A stretch of 64,000 bases of DNA, taken from NCBI GenBank assembly GCA_031472005.1, contig PZJY01000006.1:2728001-2792000 (forward strand), in the 5' to 3' direction. The translations under genes were made by a program, and so were the position numbers. Each line of letters starts with the position of its first letter. Position 1 is the stretch's first letter. Shown piece after piece: positions 11,594 through 22,600 of the stretch. The DNA is from Tetracladium setigerum (taxonomy: Eukaryota; Ascomycota; Leotiomycetes; Helotiales). The notes below the pieces were generated by a model, which ran no database searches, had not been told where the DNA came from, and was given only the letters and a program-made list of their open reading frames with translations.

Positions 11594-13018
11594 GATTTTA
11601 GGGGAGGAGAGAATATACTGTTAGATATTGCGAGCTTGCCAGTTTATTTCAGATTTCAAACATGATTTACATGCACAGAAACATAAAATCCAATCAATTA
11701 ATTAAAAAATCACAGCTCATATTAATTTCATCTCGCCATTCCATAATGATCCATTAAAATTTCTCCGATACCAACCGACAAGAAAAATGGAGTCAAAACA
11801 AACAGTTCCTAGACGAGCCTCCGAAGCAAGACAGTGGATAAAACGGCAACTTTCCGCCAAAGTGATCTCCAATATATGCATACAAACCCCTCTTGGCACA
11901 GTCTAGTTATCCATAAAAGATCAGCAACTAGGAATACCTAGGTACATTGGTACCTACGGTAGAGACATCACTTCATCCCCAGCGCCTTGGTAGTTGTCGA
12001 TCAAAGCACAATTCATTGTCATTGTCTTTTCTCGCTCGTTTGTACAGCACAACACTTTCAAAATCCGGAGAAAAGAAAGAACGAAAGCAACTCTTAGCAC
12101 CCCCACCCTCCCAAAGGAGGAGGAAAAGGAATAAAAAAGCTAACCCGCTGCTGCTGCTGTGTGTAAGATGTATTTGTATTGTTTGGATGGAGAAAATGGG
12201 CCTGAGATGTTGAAAGAGAGATTCAATATAGACCAGCAAGACCAAGAATAAAATGCAACTAAGAGGTAATACTTGATAATGAACGAGATCGGATAAAAAA
12301 ATGTACGGTAGAATAAATAAAAACCAAGATTAAGTAAGACTAAAAATTAAGACCGGGAATTTAGACCCGAAGATATGCCGCTCGAGTTACACCAAAAAGA
12401 TCCTGTTTTGAGTCGACCAAGATCTTGCCCAAAAAGAAAGAAAGAAATCTGGTAATACTACCAAGAGATGCGGGGTTTTTGCTGTGGCAAAAGGGATTTG
12501 TAGATGTTTGTCGTTTGGATTTTTTTGAGAGGTCCAGTTATCTTAGTGTTGAGATCGGCTAAGTCCAAGAGTGGCTGTGGAACCTTGGATAGAAATTGGC
12601 AAGAGGGTAGGAGGCGAATGTGAATGTGGCAAGAATTCGCGGCTGGGATTAGGATTGTTAGGGGAGAGGAAGGGGAGGAAAGAAGTGTGTGTATTTTGGG
12701 GGAAATTAGTAGGGTGTTGTAATAGTTGTGATTACTGTTTGGGGGTACATTTGAGTATAATGTTTTTTGGGGGGTTCGATGATGTGCAAGTTTTGATTTA
12801 AAAAGCCAAAATAAAGTAAACCCGTGTTAAATAAAATAGGGGAGACTATAAGTAGCAGAAAACACGATTTCATTTCAAATATTACTACATCGCAACTTGC
12901 AACATCCTTTCCATCCATCCATTACCACAAACTCATCACCCCAAATTACCTCATTCCCACACCTTTTTCCCTTTACGTTCACAACTATTTCAAACTTCCA
13001 ACTCAACTACCTACCTAC
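11594..13018. other. Intergenic between convergent genes, no gene seen
   Basis: About 1.4 kb between two converging genes. Short frames (11717-11899 minus, 11947-12213 plus, 12571-12801 plus) have no supporting features. The end near 12890-13018 contains CCTA and CCAT simple repeats. Confidence 0.45.
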
Positions 13019-14531
13019 CTACAAAAGCAACACACCAGCGCCCATCAGCGCACCCATACCCATCATTCCAACACCAGTAGCCTTCGCAGCAGCACCACCT
13101 TGACTCGAAGTGCTCGACGCGCCACCGGCACCAGCACCGGGTGCACCAGTACCAGTTGGAGCATTCGTGATGGTTGTGGAGCCCGCTGGGACATTGGATG
13201 TGAATGGTGTGCTGCCGTCTGAGGCGGTTGATGCGCCGGGGAAGGCGACGGCGGTGGTGGATGGGTTGGGAGAAGCGGTTGCGTTGGCGGGGTTGAGTAC
13301 GCTATTTGGCGGGGTTAGTTTAGGTGGTTCGGGGTTTGGGGAAATAAATGATTTTATTTTGGAGGAGTAGGGGAGATGAAGGACTAATAGAGGATGAGGA
13401 GAGATAAGACGTACCCATCAATCACGTGCACAACACCATTAGCGACCAAAACATCCGCCACAATGACCTTTGCCGAATTGACATAAACCGAACCATTGAT
13501 AATCCGAATGGTGATATCAGTTCCCTCAACGGTCTTAAGGGTTGTGTTCGTCAAATCAGAAGAATAGCCAACGGTGCCCTGGACAACGTGATATGTCAAG
13601 ATGGAGGTTCGTTGTTCTTGAGTGAGGTTTCCGGCTGCGGAACCGATGGCGGCGAAGGCGGCATTGGATGGTGCGAAGATCGTGACGTCTTCGAGCTCGT
13701 CGACGGTGGAGACGAGATCGGTTGCGTTGAGGGCGCCGACGAGGGCTGTGAGGTTGGCGGCGAGAGCGGTGTCGGAGGGGGATTGGGGGAGGGTGAGGAC
13801 GGTATCGATGATGTGGATTGTGCCGCCGGTGAAGTTGAGGTCCTGTAGGGAAGGAAGGAGAGGTGTAAGTAAGTCAATTGGACCTTTTTGGAGAGGAGAA
13901 AAAGGGGGGATTTTTCAAAAGCACAGGAATAAGAATGACATGCGATGGAACAGAAAAGAAAAGATCCAACTTACAGGAGTAGTAACAGTGCTCTTTTGCA
14001 AAAGACCACTGTAGATGTTGACGGCACTTCCGTTAGCTTGCGCGCCAACGACCTGGCCACCGATTACATTCGAGTAAGTCGAATTGTTCAATAAGGTGGG
14101 CACGAATGTGGTGGTGTTCGTAATTGCGGAAGATGGAACTGTGCCATTGAGAACGTGATAGGTGAGGAGGGATGCAACGAGTTGTGCATCGGTTCCTGCT
14201 GCTCGGCCGGCAGTGGAGTTCAGGAATGCGGCGAGTGCTTCGTTTGAGGGGGCGAGGACGGTGATGTCGCTAAGGCCGCCGAGGGTGGATAGGAGGGCTG
14301 GGTTGCTTGAGAGGAGGGCTGGAGGAGGTGTTTGTTAGAGAAGAGATCTATGATATGGCTGAGGTAGAGGTGGGTGTGGTGAGGTGAAAGGAGAAGAGAG
14401 GGGAAAAGGTAATATAACATACTGGTCAACGAGCTGAGAGAAGAGTTTTGAGCAGCCAATGCTTCAGCTAAGCTCTGAGCAGAGACAGTTGCAGCTCCAA
14501 GAGCGACGGGGAGAAGGTTCTTGAGTTGCAT
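13019..14531 (-). CDS. FAS1 (fasciclin)-domain cell-surface protein with GPI signal
   Basis: Four exons (14531-14423, 14318-13975, 13842-13415, 13301-13019) with introns of 104, 132 and 113 nt (GTATGT, GTAAGT, GTACGT donors) give 387 residues with all phases matching. Signal peptide: MQLKNLLPVALGAATVSA. Two FAS1 repeats follow, at about residues 20-170 and 172-300; each has the typical DITVLAPSNEALAAF / DVTIFAPSNAAFAAI box, a YHV (TYHVLNGTV, TYHVVQGTV) box and a final VHVIDGV-type strand. The tail is Ser/Thr/Gly/Ala-rich and ends in a hydrophobic run (MMGMGALMGAGVLLL) fit for a GPI anchor. Many NxS/T sites. Fungal members are wall adhesins or matrix proteins. No defect seen. Confidence 0.93.
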
Positions 14532-16624
14532 GTTTGCGGTTGGTGAGGAATTAACTTTGAAGGTATAATTGAAGCTTTGCTTTGAAATCAACAACAAACA
14601 ACCACGATATCAAGTTAATCTGAGATGGAGACGAAAGATGAAGAGGAGACAAGAAAAATAGGCCGGGAGACTCTTCCTATTTAACAGCACAGAAAAAGAG
14701 GGGGAATGGTGCCATCCAGGTCCATCTCATTGAACTACTCCACCCAGTGGTAGGAAGTCTGGTGCCATTGATGGCAAGAATTACCTACTCTCGCTACTCA
14801 AACAACACAGCCAACGAGAAATCAAAACAACAAAAGTCTATGACGAGGCCGAGGACTACTTGTTGCCGTGCACAACAAATGCCAAGTTCATACCACAGCT
14901 ACCCTCGCTAGACCAAGCTCGCAAAGCTCGCAAGCTCCTTTGTTCGTCTCAAGTGTCTCGAGTAGGGTAGTGACGTGACCCGATAGGTCAAAGCTATACG
15001 ATAGCTTTCATTCACAACAGGTAGCCTCGCAGCTTGCTCTCAAAGCTCTACCGGCTCTCTCTCATGGCTCGTATGCATGGAAGGGGAAGCTCGCCATTCA
15101 TCCACCCTGGTATATTACTCAATATGACCAAGGACTGTAGCAGTCCCCAGTACATTCTGCACCCAACTCGTCAGAAAAATGGGCGCAGTTAGTACTAGTT
15201 CCCCTTGTTCCTCTCCTACCGCCGAATTAGCCGTCGTTGCATGGGTTGCATGGTATGCAATTCTTCCCCAGATTTGCAGGTTGGCGTGCTCGAGTGAAGA
15301 AGTTCATTGGATGATGAAAGGAGTCAAAGGCGCGATGAGCGTAAGAGGTTGTGCAGTCGTGGAAATCAAAGTCGAAGAATATCCCTGTAAGACTCTTCGC
15401 TTAAGCAGCGCTAGTACTGTGTAAGGGATAGTGTTGACGGTAAGCGGCTTGGCCTTGGCCTTGTCCCTTGTCACCATGCATCCCTCCCCGCAATGATGGA
15501 ACGACAACCGATCAACACAACACAGCAAATGGCAAAACGGGATGGAAGCGAGCAGAGAAAAAAGATGGGAAAGTCAATATCGAGGAGGGGAAGGAAGGAA
15601 GAGGGCTTTTCTTTGGAAATGAGACGAAATGGAAATTCTTCACGGCCCACAACATAGATTACTAAGAAAATAAAGCGAAGGAGAGCTAGGTGGTATGAAC
15701 AAACAACAAGAGCAAGAAAAGGACCGGTACTGTAGTTTGCCACACTCCTGCGTTGAGATCTAAAGAATGCGTTGTTATTATGTCAATTAAGAGGCTGTGC
15801 AAACATACAGTATAGAAAACAGACCACCTCAATTCCCCACGACAGTGTTGCTCGTTCCAAGGAAATGTAAAGAAGAAGTAGCCAGGTCAACAAAACAGGA
15901 TTATTCCACGTTTTCAATTCCGCACTTACAGTAGTCCTTCACCCGCAGGAAATGAAACTTGTAACAAATAAACACTTGTCCAAAATTTAACTTAAAACTA
16001 AGGAAAAAGTCAATTGCTCTCCCCTCCCCCTCCGCTCCTGAAGAAGGCGGTTGGTTCCAAACGTCACCACTTGGCGTCGCGCAACCGAGCGCTAAGATTC
16101 GGCCGAAAGAAAGAATGCTCATGTGTACCCTCTTCCAACCATATCTTGTACTGTAGGTAGTGCTGCGGGTGTTGCCATGGAAGAAAAAAGAAGCTTCTTC
16201 GAACAAGCTAAGGTCATCTAAGCTCGTGTGATTTTCAGCAAAAAAGGTCACACACACAGCATTATTTGCTCATGTGGAGGGATGATGTAGAGTCCGTCCA
16301 TGCTTTTAAAGCAAAGAAGAAATCTAGAAATGGCCGCCCTCCTCCATGGCCCTGCCCTGTCCGGGAGTGGTGTCTTGGCATTTACAGGAGTCTTTCCAAT
16401 CCCACGATACATTATTCAGCCGATTGGTAGTGCAAGCCGTTTCGACGACAAATTATGTGCCATAAACAGTGAGGATTGTACCAGCTATCCCAACCATGTA
16501 TTCGAGTGTGAGGTACTTAGCAAGTCTTTCTCAATTTTTAACCTTCTCAATTCACTCACTCCCTCCCTTCCTCCCTACATGACCGCCGCCGTCGCGCCGC
16601 CATACATATCAGGCCAGTCTCAGT
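14532..16624. other. Intergenic, no gene seen
   Basis: About 2 kb. Candidate frames 15179-15424 plus, 15471-15743 minus (90 codons, hydrophobic) and 15901-16257 minus have no signal, domain or splice support. AGCTCGCAAAGCTCGCAAGCTC at 14920-14940 is a small imperfect repeat. I see no tRNA-like A/B boxes. Confidence 0.4.
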
Positions 16625-17101
16625 CTAAGTATCTCGATTCCCCTTAACCATCTCCACCTCCCCCCACTCCCTCCCTCCGAACCTCCCCTCAAACCAAACC
16701 ATCACCTCCCTCATCAACGCACAACTCTCTCTCTCCACCTTTTCCAACCTCAAAAACTCCAATCCCAAAACCGACCTAACCCTCCACCAAAAACCACACT
16801 TCCTCCCTCCTCCAAACCGCTTGTATTTCTCAATCAATAGCTTCCCTCGTGATGAAAAGGCGAGTCTTTCATCTTCGATGCTGGCGATAGGGTGGGGATG
16901 GGGGAAATTGAAGGAGGTGAAGGCGGAGATGGTTGGGGAAGCTGCTGCTGGTGCGGTGATGTTGAGTAACTTGATTTGAGATTTGGAGATTGTTTTGAGG
17001 TGGATGAGGCGGTCGTTTGCGAGCCAGAGGATTGAATTGGTTAGGCGGTGTGTTGATTCGATTGTTTGGAGGGCGAGGATTGTGGGTGTTGTTGATGACA
17101 T
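16625..17101 (-). CDS. Hypothetical protein, 158 residues
   Basis: One open frame from ATG at 17101 to 16625. The N-terminal 70 residues look protein-like: an amphipathic helix (TILALQTIESTHRLTNSILW), a basic segment and an Ala/Ser linker (NITAPAAASPTISAFTSF). The C-terminal part is rich in Arg, Glu and Trp and contains a Gly-Gly-Gly loop (KRFGGGRKCGFWW). No family is recognised, no signal peptide and no membrane segment. An overlapping minus-strand frame (16869-17159) is more proline- and histidine-rich and less credible. It may be a real small gene or chance; there is no intron evidence to help. Confidence 0.35.
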   Translation of the reverse strand: MSSTTPTILALQTIESTHRLTNSILWLANDRLIHLKTISKSQIKLLNITAPAAASPTISAFTSFNFPHPHPIASIEDERLAFSSRGKLLIEKYKRFGGGRKCGFWWRVRSVLGLEFLRLEKVERESCALMREVMVWFEGRFGGREWGEVEMVKGNRDT

Positions 17102-18065
17102 GGTGGTAAACTGGACTGGGTTCTTTTTCAGGCGAGGTCTTAAAACGATGTGTTGTCATGCACTTTTCTTCTTGTTCTGCATGAACTTGTTTCCTGAAGA
17201 AGACTGGCGGGGAGTGTTTTGCAGAGATTCAATATTCGTACTCAAAATTTGGTTGTTGTAGTCAGTGATTCATCGTCCGCCTCAGGATTCACGCCTTTGA
17301 GTTTGATGGATGGTGAAGTCGATGAGCAAACTCCTTCCCCTCTAAAATGTGTCAGCTTTCAAGCCCAGGTGCTACTTGATTGACATCAACTCACCAAAAG
17401 ATCAGGCTGGAAGATTCTGAATCTTTTGGTTATTCGGTGCATCAAGCTAAACGCGCCTCTCCCAGTATTCCGCTGAATCCAGAGATTCCACACGATTCTT
17501 GGCATTTCGGGATGAAATCGCATGTTGCAATCTGTTCTGGAAAATACATAGTAGAACAGGTATTTGCGTTTTAATTGTATGCGTTGTTGTTCCCCGTGTA
17601 GTCCCCGGTGTTTGCCTGATCACATCACATGAATAGAAAGGCGACATGAGGATGTTTGGTCGGGGAAAGAGGAAAGTTCGCCAAAGACGCTCGCTCCAAC
17701 TGCCGTGAAATGTGTAGAAAATTGTTGAAACTTCGTCCGTCCGTGTGAGAAGTTCGCGAGACGATGCCAGATAGAAGATCTAGCGTATGTTCATGGAAAG
17801 AGGTGGAGGAGGAAGTAACTCGTTGAGTGGGGAAGACAAAGAATCTGTGGGTTGCTTCCATCGTCATCCGCCAAACACTCAAAGAAAGTTCTCATGGACG
17901 CATAAAAGTACCTTGTATGAGATAGATGTCCGTCGCTTTATTCACTTGAATATACGGATACTGTTGGAACACCTAGATGATGTCGAAGCAGCAAGGAACA
18001 GTTCGTTGAGTCCGTTGTGTCCAAGGTAACTGTCAGTCATCTCAGATGGATCTTCCGCATCCATC
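17102..18065. other. Intergenic, no gene seen
   Basis: Only short frames without features. A minus-strand frame over 17942-18178 overlaps the end of the next gene and contains EDPSEMTDSYLGHNG; it may be a 3' coding remnant but is not convincing. Confidence 0.35.
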
Positions 18066-18493
18066 TCAATCATCATTGATATCCCAATCATCCCATTCCT
18101 CCCACAAGAGCGGAATCGGTAGATCGACTTCCTCCTGCACAGATCGGTACCATCTCGTGACATAAACCAACAGAACATTATACGGAAACACTGGATGCGA
18201 CAGATTCCTCATCCTTCCAAACATCTTCAAAAGCCAAGTCCTGATCCCCCGCGCTCTAAAGCCGGCATGTTCTCTTTCTGGATGCAGATAATATCCCCAA
18301 TGCATCCCTCATATCGTTCAAAGAGCTGGTCGTGTTCGGATTGAAACTCGCGCAATTGAGCCGTGATAGTCAGGTAGGTTTTTGTAGGGTAGTTTTGTTC
18401 GATATGTGACATGTTCTCGGCGATGTGTTCGAGGTGCATTCGCACGATGGTGAGGACTTTGTCGAGGAACTCGATTGCTTGTTTTAGTTCCAT
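18066..18493 (-). CDS. Hypothetical small helical protein (apparent frameshift)
   Basis: ATG at 18493 lies in a good context (GTCAAAATGG). The first frame gives an amphipathic helical protein (MELKQAIEFLDKVLTIVRMH, then LREFQSEHDQLFERYEGCI) and stops at 18227. An overlapping frame continues with a credible C-terminus (IRTWLLKMFGRMRNL, then PIPLLWEEWDDWDINDD) to TGA at 18066. One extra base in the G5 run (C5 on the plus strand, 18246-18250) fuses them into 142 residues. There is no GT...AG pair that would do the same. No family recognised. The position of the putative defect, in a homopolymer, matches the other broken frames of this window. Confidence 0.45.
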
Positions 18494-19635
18494 TTTGACC
18501 TGGCAGATTGGCCTGGGTGAGTATGTTGGAGGGGGTTGGTGCGGTGTTGGTCACGACTGAGATTGTATGCGTCCTCCGTTGGAGAGGGTTGTTGACGTGA
18601 AGGAGAGAGATTTTGTTGATGTTATGTCGGCTTTCACATGTGCCTTGAAAGATATTGAAAACAGATCACAAAGGGCGGTGAGAATAGCTTTCATGGATGA
18701 GATTTCGACTTGCTCACCTCCTCACTTCTAGATCTGAATTTAGAGCTGCAGCCACCAACTCTGTGCGGCTGATCAGCTTCCCTAGCCGCTTCGACCTCTC
18801 TTCACTCTCAGTGGCACGTGCTAGCTTTCTTTCGGTCGCTGTCCCAGTTCTCTGGATGCTTATTTCATCGTTGTATTTTTGCTTGAATGTTATCAAAATC
18901 TTTTGAAGTTGAAATGGGATGAAAGAGGTGAGGAGGACGAGGAGTTTTGATCGCCCTAAAAAGCTTGGCAAGAGGGGTTAATCCCGGCCACGAGCTAGTG
19001 CTAGCGCCGTAATATGCTATGCGATTAACTTCGATCAAACTTTAAAATTACCAAATATGGCCAGCCACGTGTAAAGAATAAAGCTATGAATGATTAATAA
19101 GTCTTATCAACTATCGGCCTTTAAGCTTCCGAATTGAAACCTGCATGCAGCACACACAGAGGATATTTTGAATATTCGAATTCGCAATACCACGCGACTA
19201 TGTTTTCCAGCTTTGCATTTATTTTTTGCTTTGTGTGCTTTCCTTTACCAGGCTATGTTGTGAAAGTTAATTGTATTGTTCAGACTTTACAACATGAATC
19301 ACTCACTGGCCTTGAGCTAAGTAGGTTCGACTTCGAAAAATCATACACCAGCAATAAAGGTAATATCAAGTTTTTCCTGCTGCCGCATTTATATTTCATC
19401 TTTTTTTCTACGGCTAAGAAACATCCAAAAATTATTAATTACAACCTACAAAGGCGGAACTGAAGTTCGTTGACGGACCAAAAAAGTAATTTCCAACTCC
19501 AGAAGGCAGGCCAACAAAACATACCAATTCGCAACAAGATATAAGAAATCTAGCCAATGTCCACCAGAAACAAACCAGTTGAAGAACGACCCAAGCACTT
19601 CTCATTTACTTAGCTTCATCAATCCTGCTCGCTAC
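18494..19635. other. Intergenic, no gene seen
   Basis: About 1.1 kb between a minus-strand start and the 3' end of the coiled-coil gene. AT-rich from 19000; a plus-strand frame at 19134-19463 has a hydrophobic stretch but no other support. Confidence 0.4.
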
Positions 19636-22600
19636 TCAATTTGCCTGTTTCCGCGGTGACGTCTCCGAAGCGGACGAGCTCCCGTCATCTATGCCTTCGC
19701 CTTCTCTATACGCCTCACCATCTACTTCTCCACGAATTCTTTTCCTGCCCCTCGAACTTTCTTCCATCTCTTCTTCCTCACCCCCGTCTTTTTCTGGTCC
19801 GTCCTTCCACCATGCCACAGTACGGCCTCTCTTCCGTGGGGATACACCATAATTAGGAGTAGGATTTCTCGTTGAACGAACTCTCTGCCCTCTGGAGCCA
19901 AAAACTGGTTGTGCTGGAGTTGCGGCTCGGGGAGGTGTTCTTTTTGGCGCTCTTGACCGAGGACGTTTGGGTACTAAATCTGGTGAAAGGCAAGCGCCAC
20001 CATCGCTATCACTTAGATCCAATGATTTAAACCTCGCCACTGGAACACGGTTAGAATGACGCTTTCTTTGCGCTTTCGGCGTTTTATGTCTTTCAAGTCC
20101 TTCCTTAACCTCTTCCTCTAATTTCTCAATCCGCACACGCAACTGACTGTTCTCCAGCTCTAGCTCAGCAATTTGGCTCGGGAGAGTTTGCTTGAGATGG
20201 TCTCTTTCCTTCTTCAAATCAACTATGAATGTTTGAAATTTCACGAAACGGACCTCCGGTCTCTCCTCGCCCTCATGTCTCTCTTCAGGTGCTACATCCA
20301 TCTCTTCAAACACCGCTCGGATCTCTCTTATTAATTCATCGTTTCTTGATTCCTCTCTGGCTTCATGCGCTCGTTGGTTTGGACCGCCCAGTGCATCCTC
20401 TTTGAACAGTATGCTCAATTCTACCTCCAGTTCGAGAATACGATTAGTCTTCTGTACCGAGGCGTCGTGGCATGCACAGAGTTTGTTCTCCAAATCTGCA
20501 ATTATGTCATCTTTGCGAGAAGAATCATCTGTCTGACCTGGAATGTACGGCATACGACGTAAAAATTTGACAAGTACGTCGAAATTTGCTGATAGATTCG
20601 AATTTCGATCAATCTCGGCTACACCTTCACGGTCCATGTGTATTATAATGCGGTCGTAACATCCATCGATCTCTTCTCTGTAGTTTTCAATGATCGTTCT
20701 TGAATTATCCCTTTGAAATTTGGATTCCTCGATCATATCTTCCAACAATGTCATAGCATGTTCTGGGCCGTTAGTTCCCTTCTCCCGTGGGAGCAGTCGC
20801 TTGATTCTAGCGTAGAATCTTCTTACAATATCGGCGCACGGATAATCTTCGTTGGCGTCTACAGGAAGTGTTATGTCATTCGAGGTTACTGGTGGAGTTT
20901 GGTTCAATTGTGATGGCCTCGACGGTATGTCGAACAAAAGTTCATTCCTCTCTGGGAATGGCATTTCACTGGCTGTAGGATCGCCTGGAGCTCGGGGCGC
21001 TGTTCTTGGCAATACATATCCTCGCCTCAAGGAAAGGGGGATATTTTCAGCCCTCCGTTCAGATGTTTCGTGTGAATGTGGATTGTTTGATGCATAGGGA
21101 TCGTCTGAAGTTTGAAAAGCTCGTCTTAGTGCTGGTGCTGGAACAGTAGAAGTATATTCTTCAAAGCCGAGTTCATTTCTATCTGGATAAAGCGATTCTA
21201 CAGGTCCATCGCGATTGTTCGAAGCTTGAGGTGCTTGAGATGGCGACACAAAACCTGGTTCTAACGAAGGAGGGATATCGCTACCTGCCGGTTCAACAAA
21301 TCTGTCTTGCAAATTAGGACTAACGGGATTCAGTAGTCGCCGAACTAGAATATCAGATTCATATAATAAGTCTTGTTCCGGTCCTTCAGACTCATATAAT
21401 AAGTCTTGTGCGGGACTTTCGTCTGCATCCTCAACCTGAGCATTGTCATCGTACATAATTGCATCACCGTCTTCGTCATGAGCTGACCTTGCCGGTCCAT
21501 GAGGTTGATACAAAACTCCACCTGTCATATTTTCGTGTTCGGTCTGATCTTGAGTATATATTGGATGGTCTGGATTGACTCTCGCAGCCTGTTCCTGAAG
21601 AATGTCCATGCATCTGCTTACAGTTACTCCCATCAATCGAGCTCGTCTAGCAGTCTCTGCTGCTATCAATTCTGCTCTTTCTCGGTTGAAAGATGGAGAT
21701 TCAGGTGCCATGACGGGACCCCTTGTAGGGGCCACTTGATGTACCGGATCATTGGAGCCGTAGGATGAGCTATCATTATCGTCTCTCACATAACCTTCAA
21801 CTAGGTTTCGAAAACGAGATCTTCTAAATGGAAATTCTTCTGGCGAATTGGGCCCCGCAGGAGAAGGGGTTCTTGCAATACTTCTTGTTGTCTGGTCACC
21901 AGGAACGTGGTCACTATTCTCTTCGAATGAACTGCTGATATTTTGTCTGGAGCCAACGGAATTTCTTGTCGCTGGGCTACCCATTCCATCTCCCAAGTTG
22001 TAACCACCTGATTCCACAACTCGGCCTTGTTGACTGTGACCATGTGGGCCACCATCATCATCGTTGTCGTCGTCACTTTCATCATGATGGTGACCCAGGA
22101 GAACATCAGAACTGGAATCACCGGCAGTAGGAGGTCTACGCCGTCGTACTGGCGATGAATACGTTGGGGGCAAATCTATCATCGGCGATATGCCTCTCCT
22201 CAATTGCTCCAAGTTATGACCCGCGTGAGGGTTTCGCCTCCCAACTCGGTAGACCCTTCTCTCCAGTTTCCTTAGCTCTTTGGGATTTCGATCTTGGTGC
22301 GCTTGTTGGTACTCTTCGTTAGTTAATCGAGAAGGTTCCATTCCATAGTCGTAGTTTCCAGGGAAAGGGTACCGAGGAAGAGAAGAGAGCAGATGGTCCC
22401 TCCCTTCAACTATCGATCCAATATCTTCCCCAGCGACTACACCGTTATCGACATGTCCAACACCAGAACCTAGCTCGACGCCATGACAAACGGCGATTCT
22501 TCTGAGGTTATCTCGTCGGAACTGGACCTCATCGGTGATCAGTTGTTGTCGACTATACAGATGATGAAGGTTATTGTAACGCTCTTCCGATTTGTGCATG

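Noticed and set aside
12571..12918. Short frames on both strands
   Set aside because: Overlap each other and have no features; lie in a 3' intergenic region.
15471..15743. Minus-strand 90-codon hydrophobic frame
   Set aside because: No start context, domain or splice support; AT/TC-rich composition explains it.
19321..19345. GTAGGTTCGACTTCG, like a tRNA B box
   Set aside because: No A box at the right distance and no cloverleaf can be drawn.
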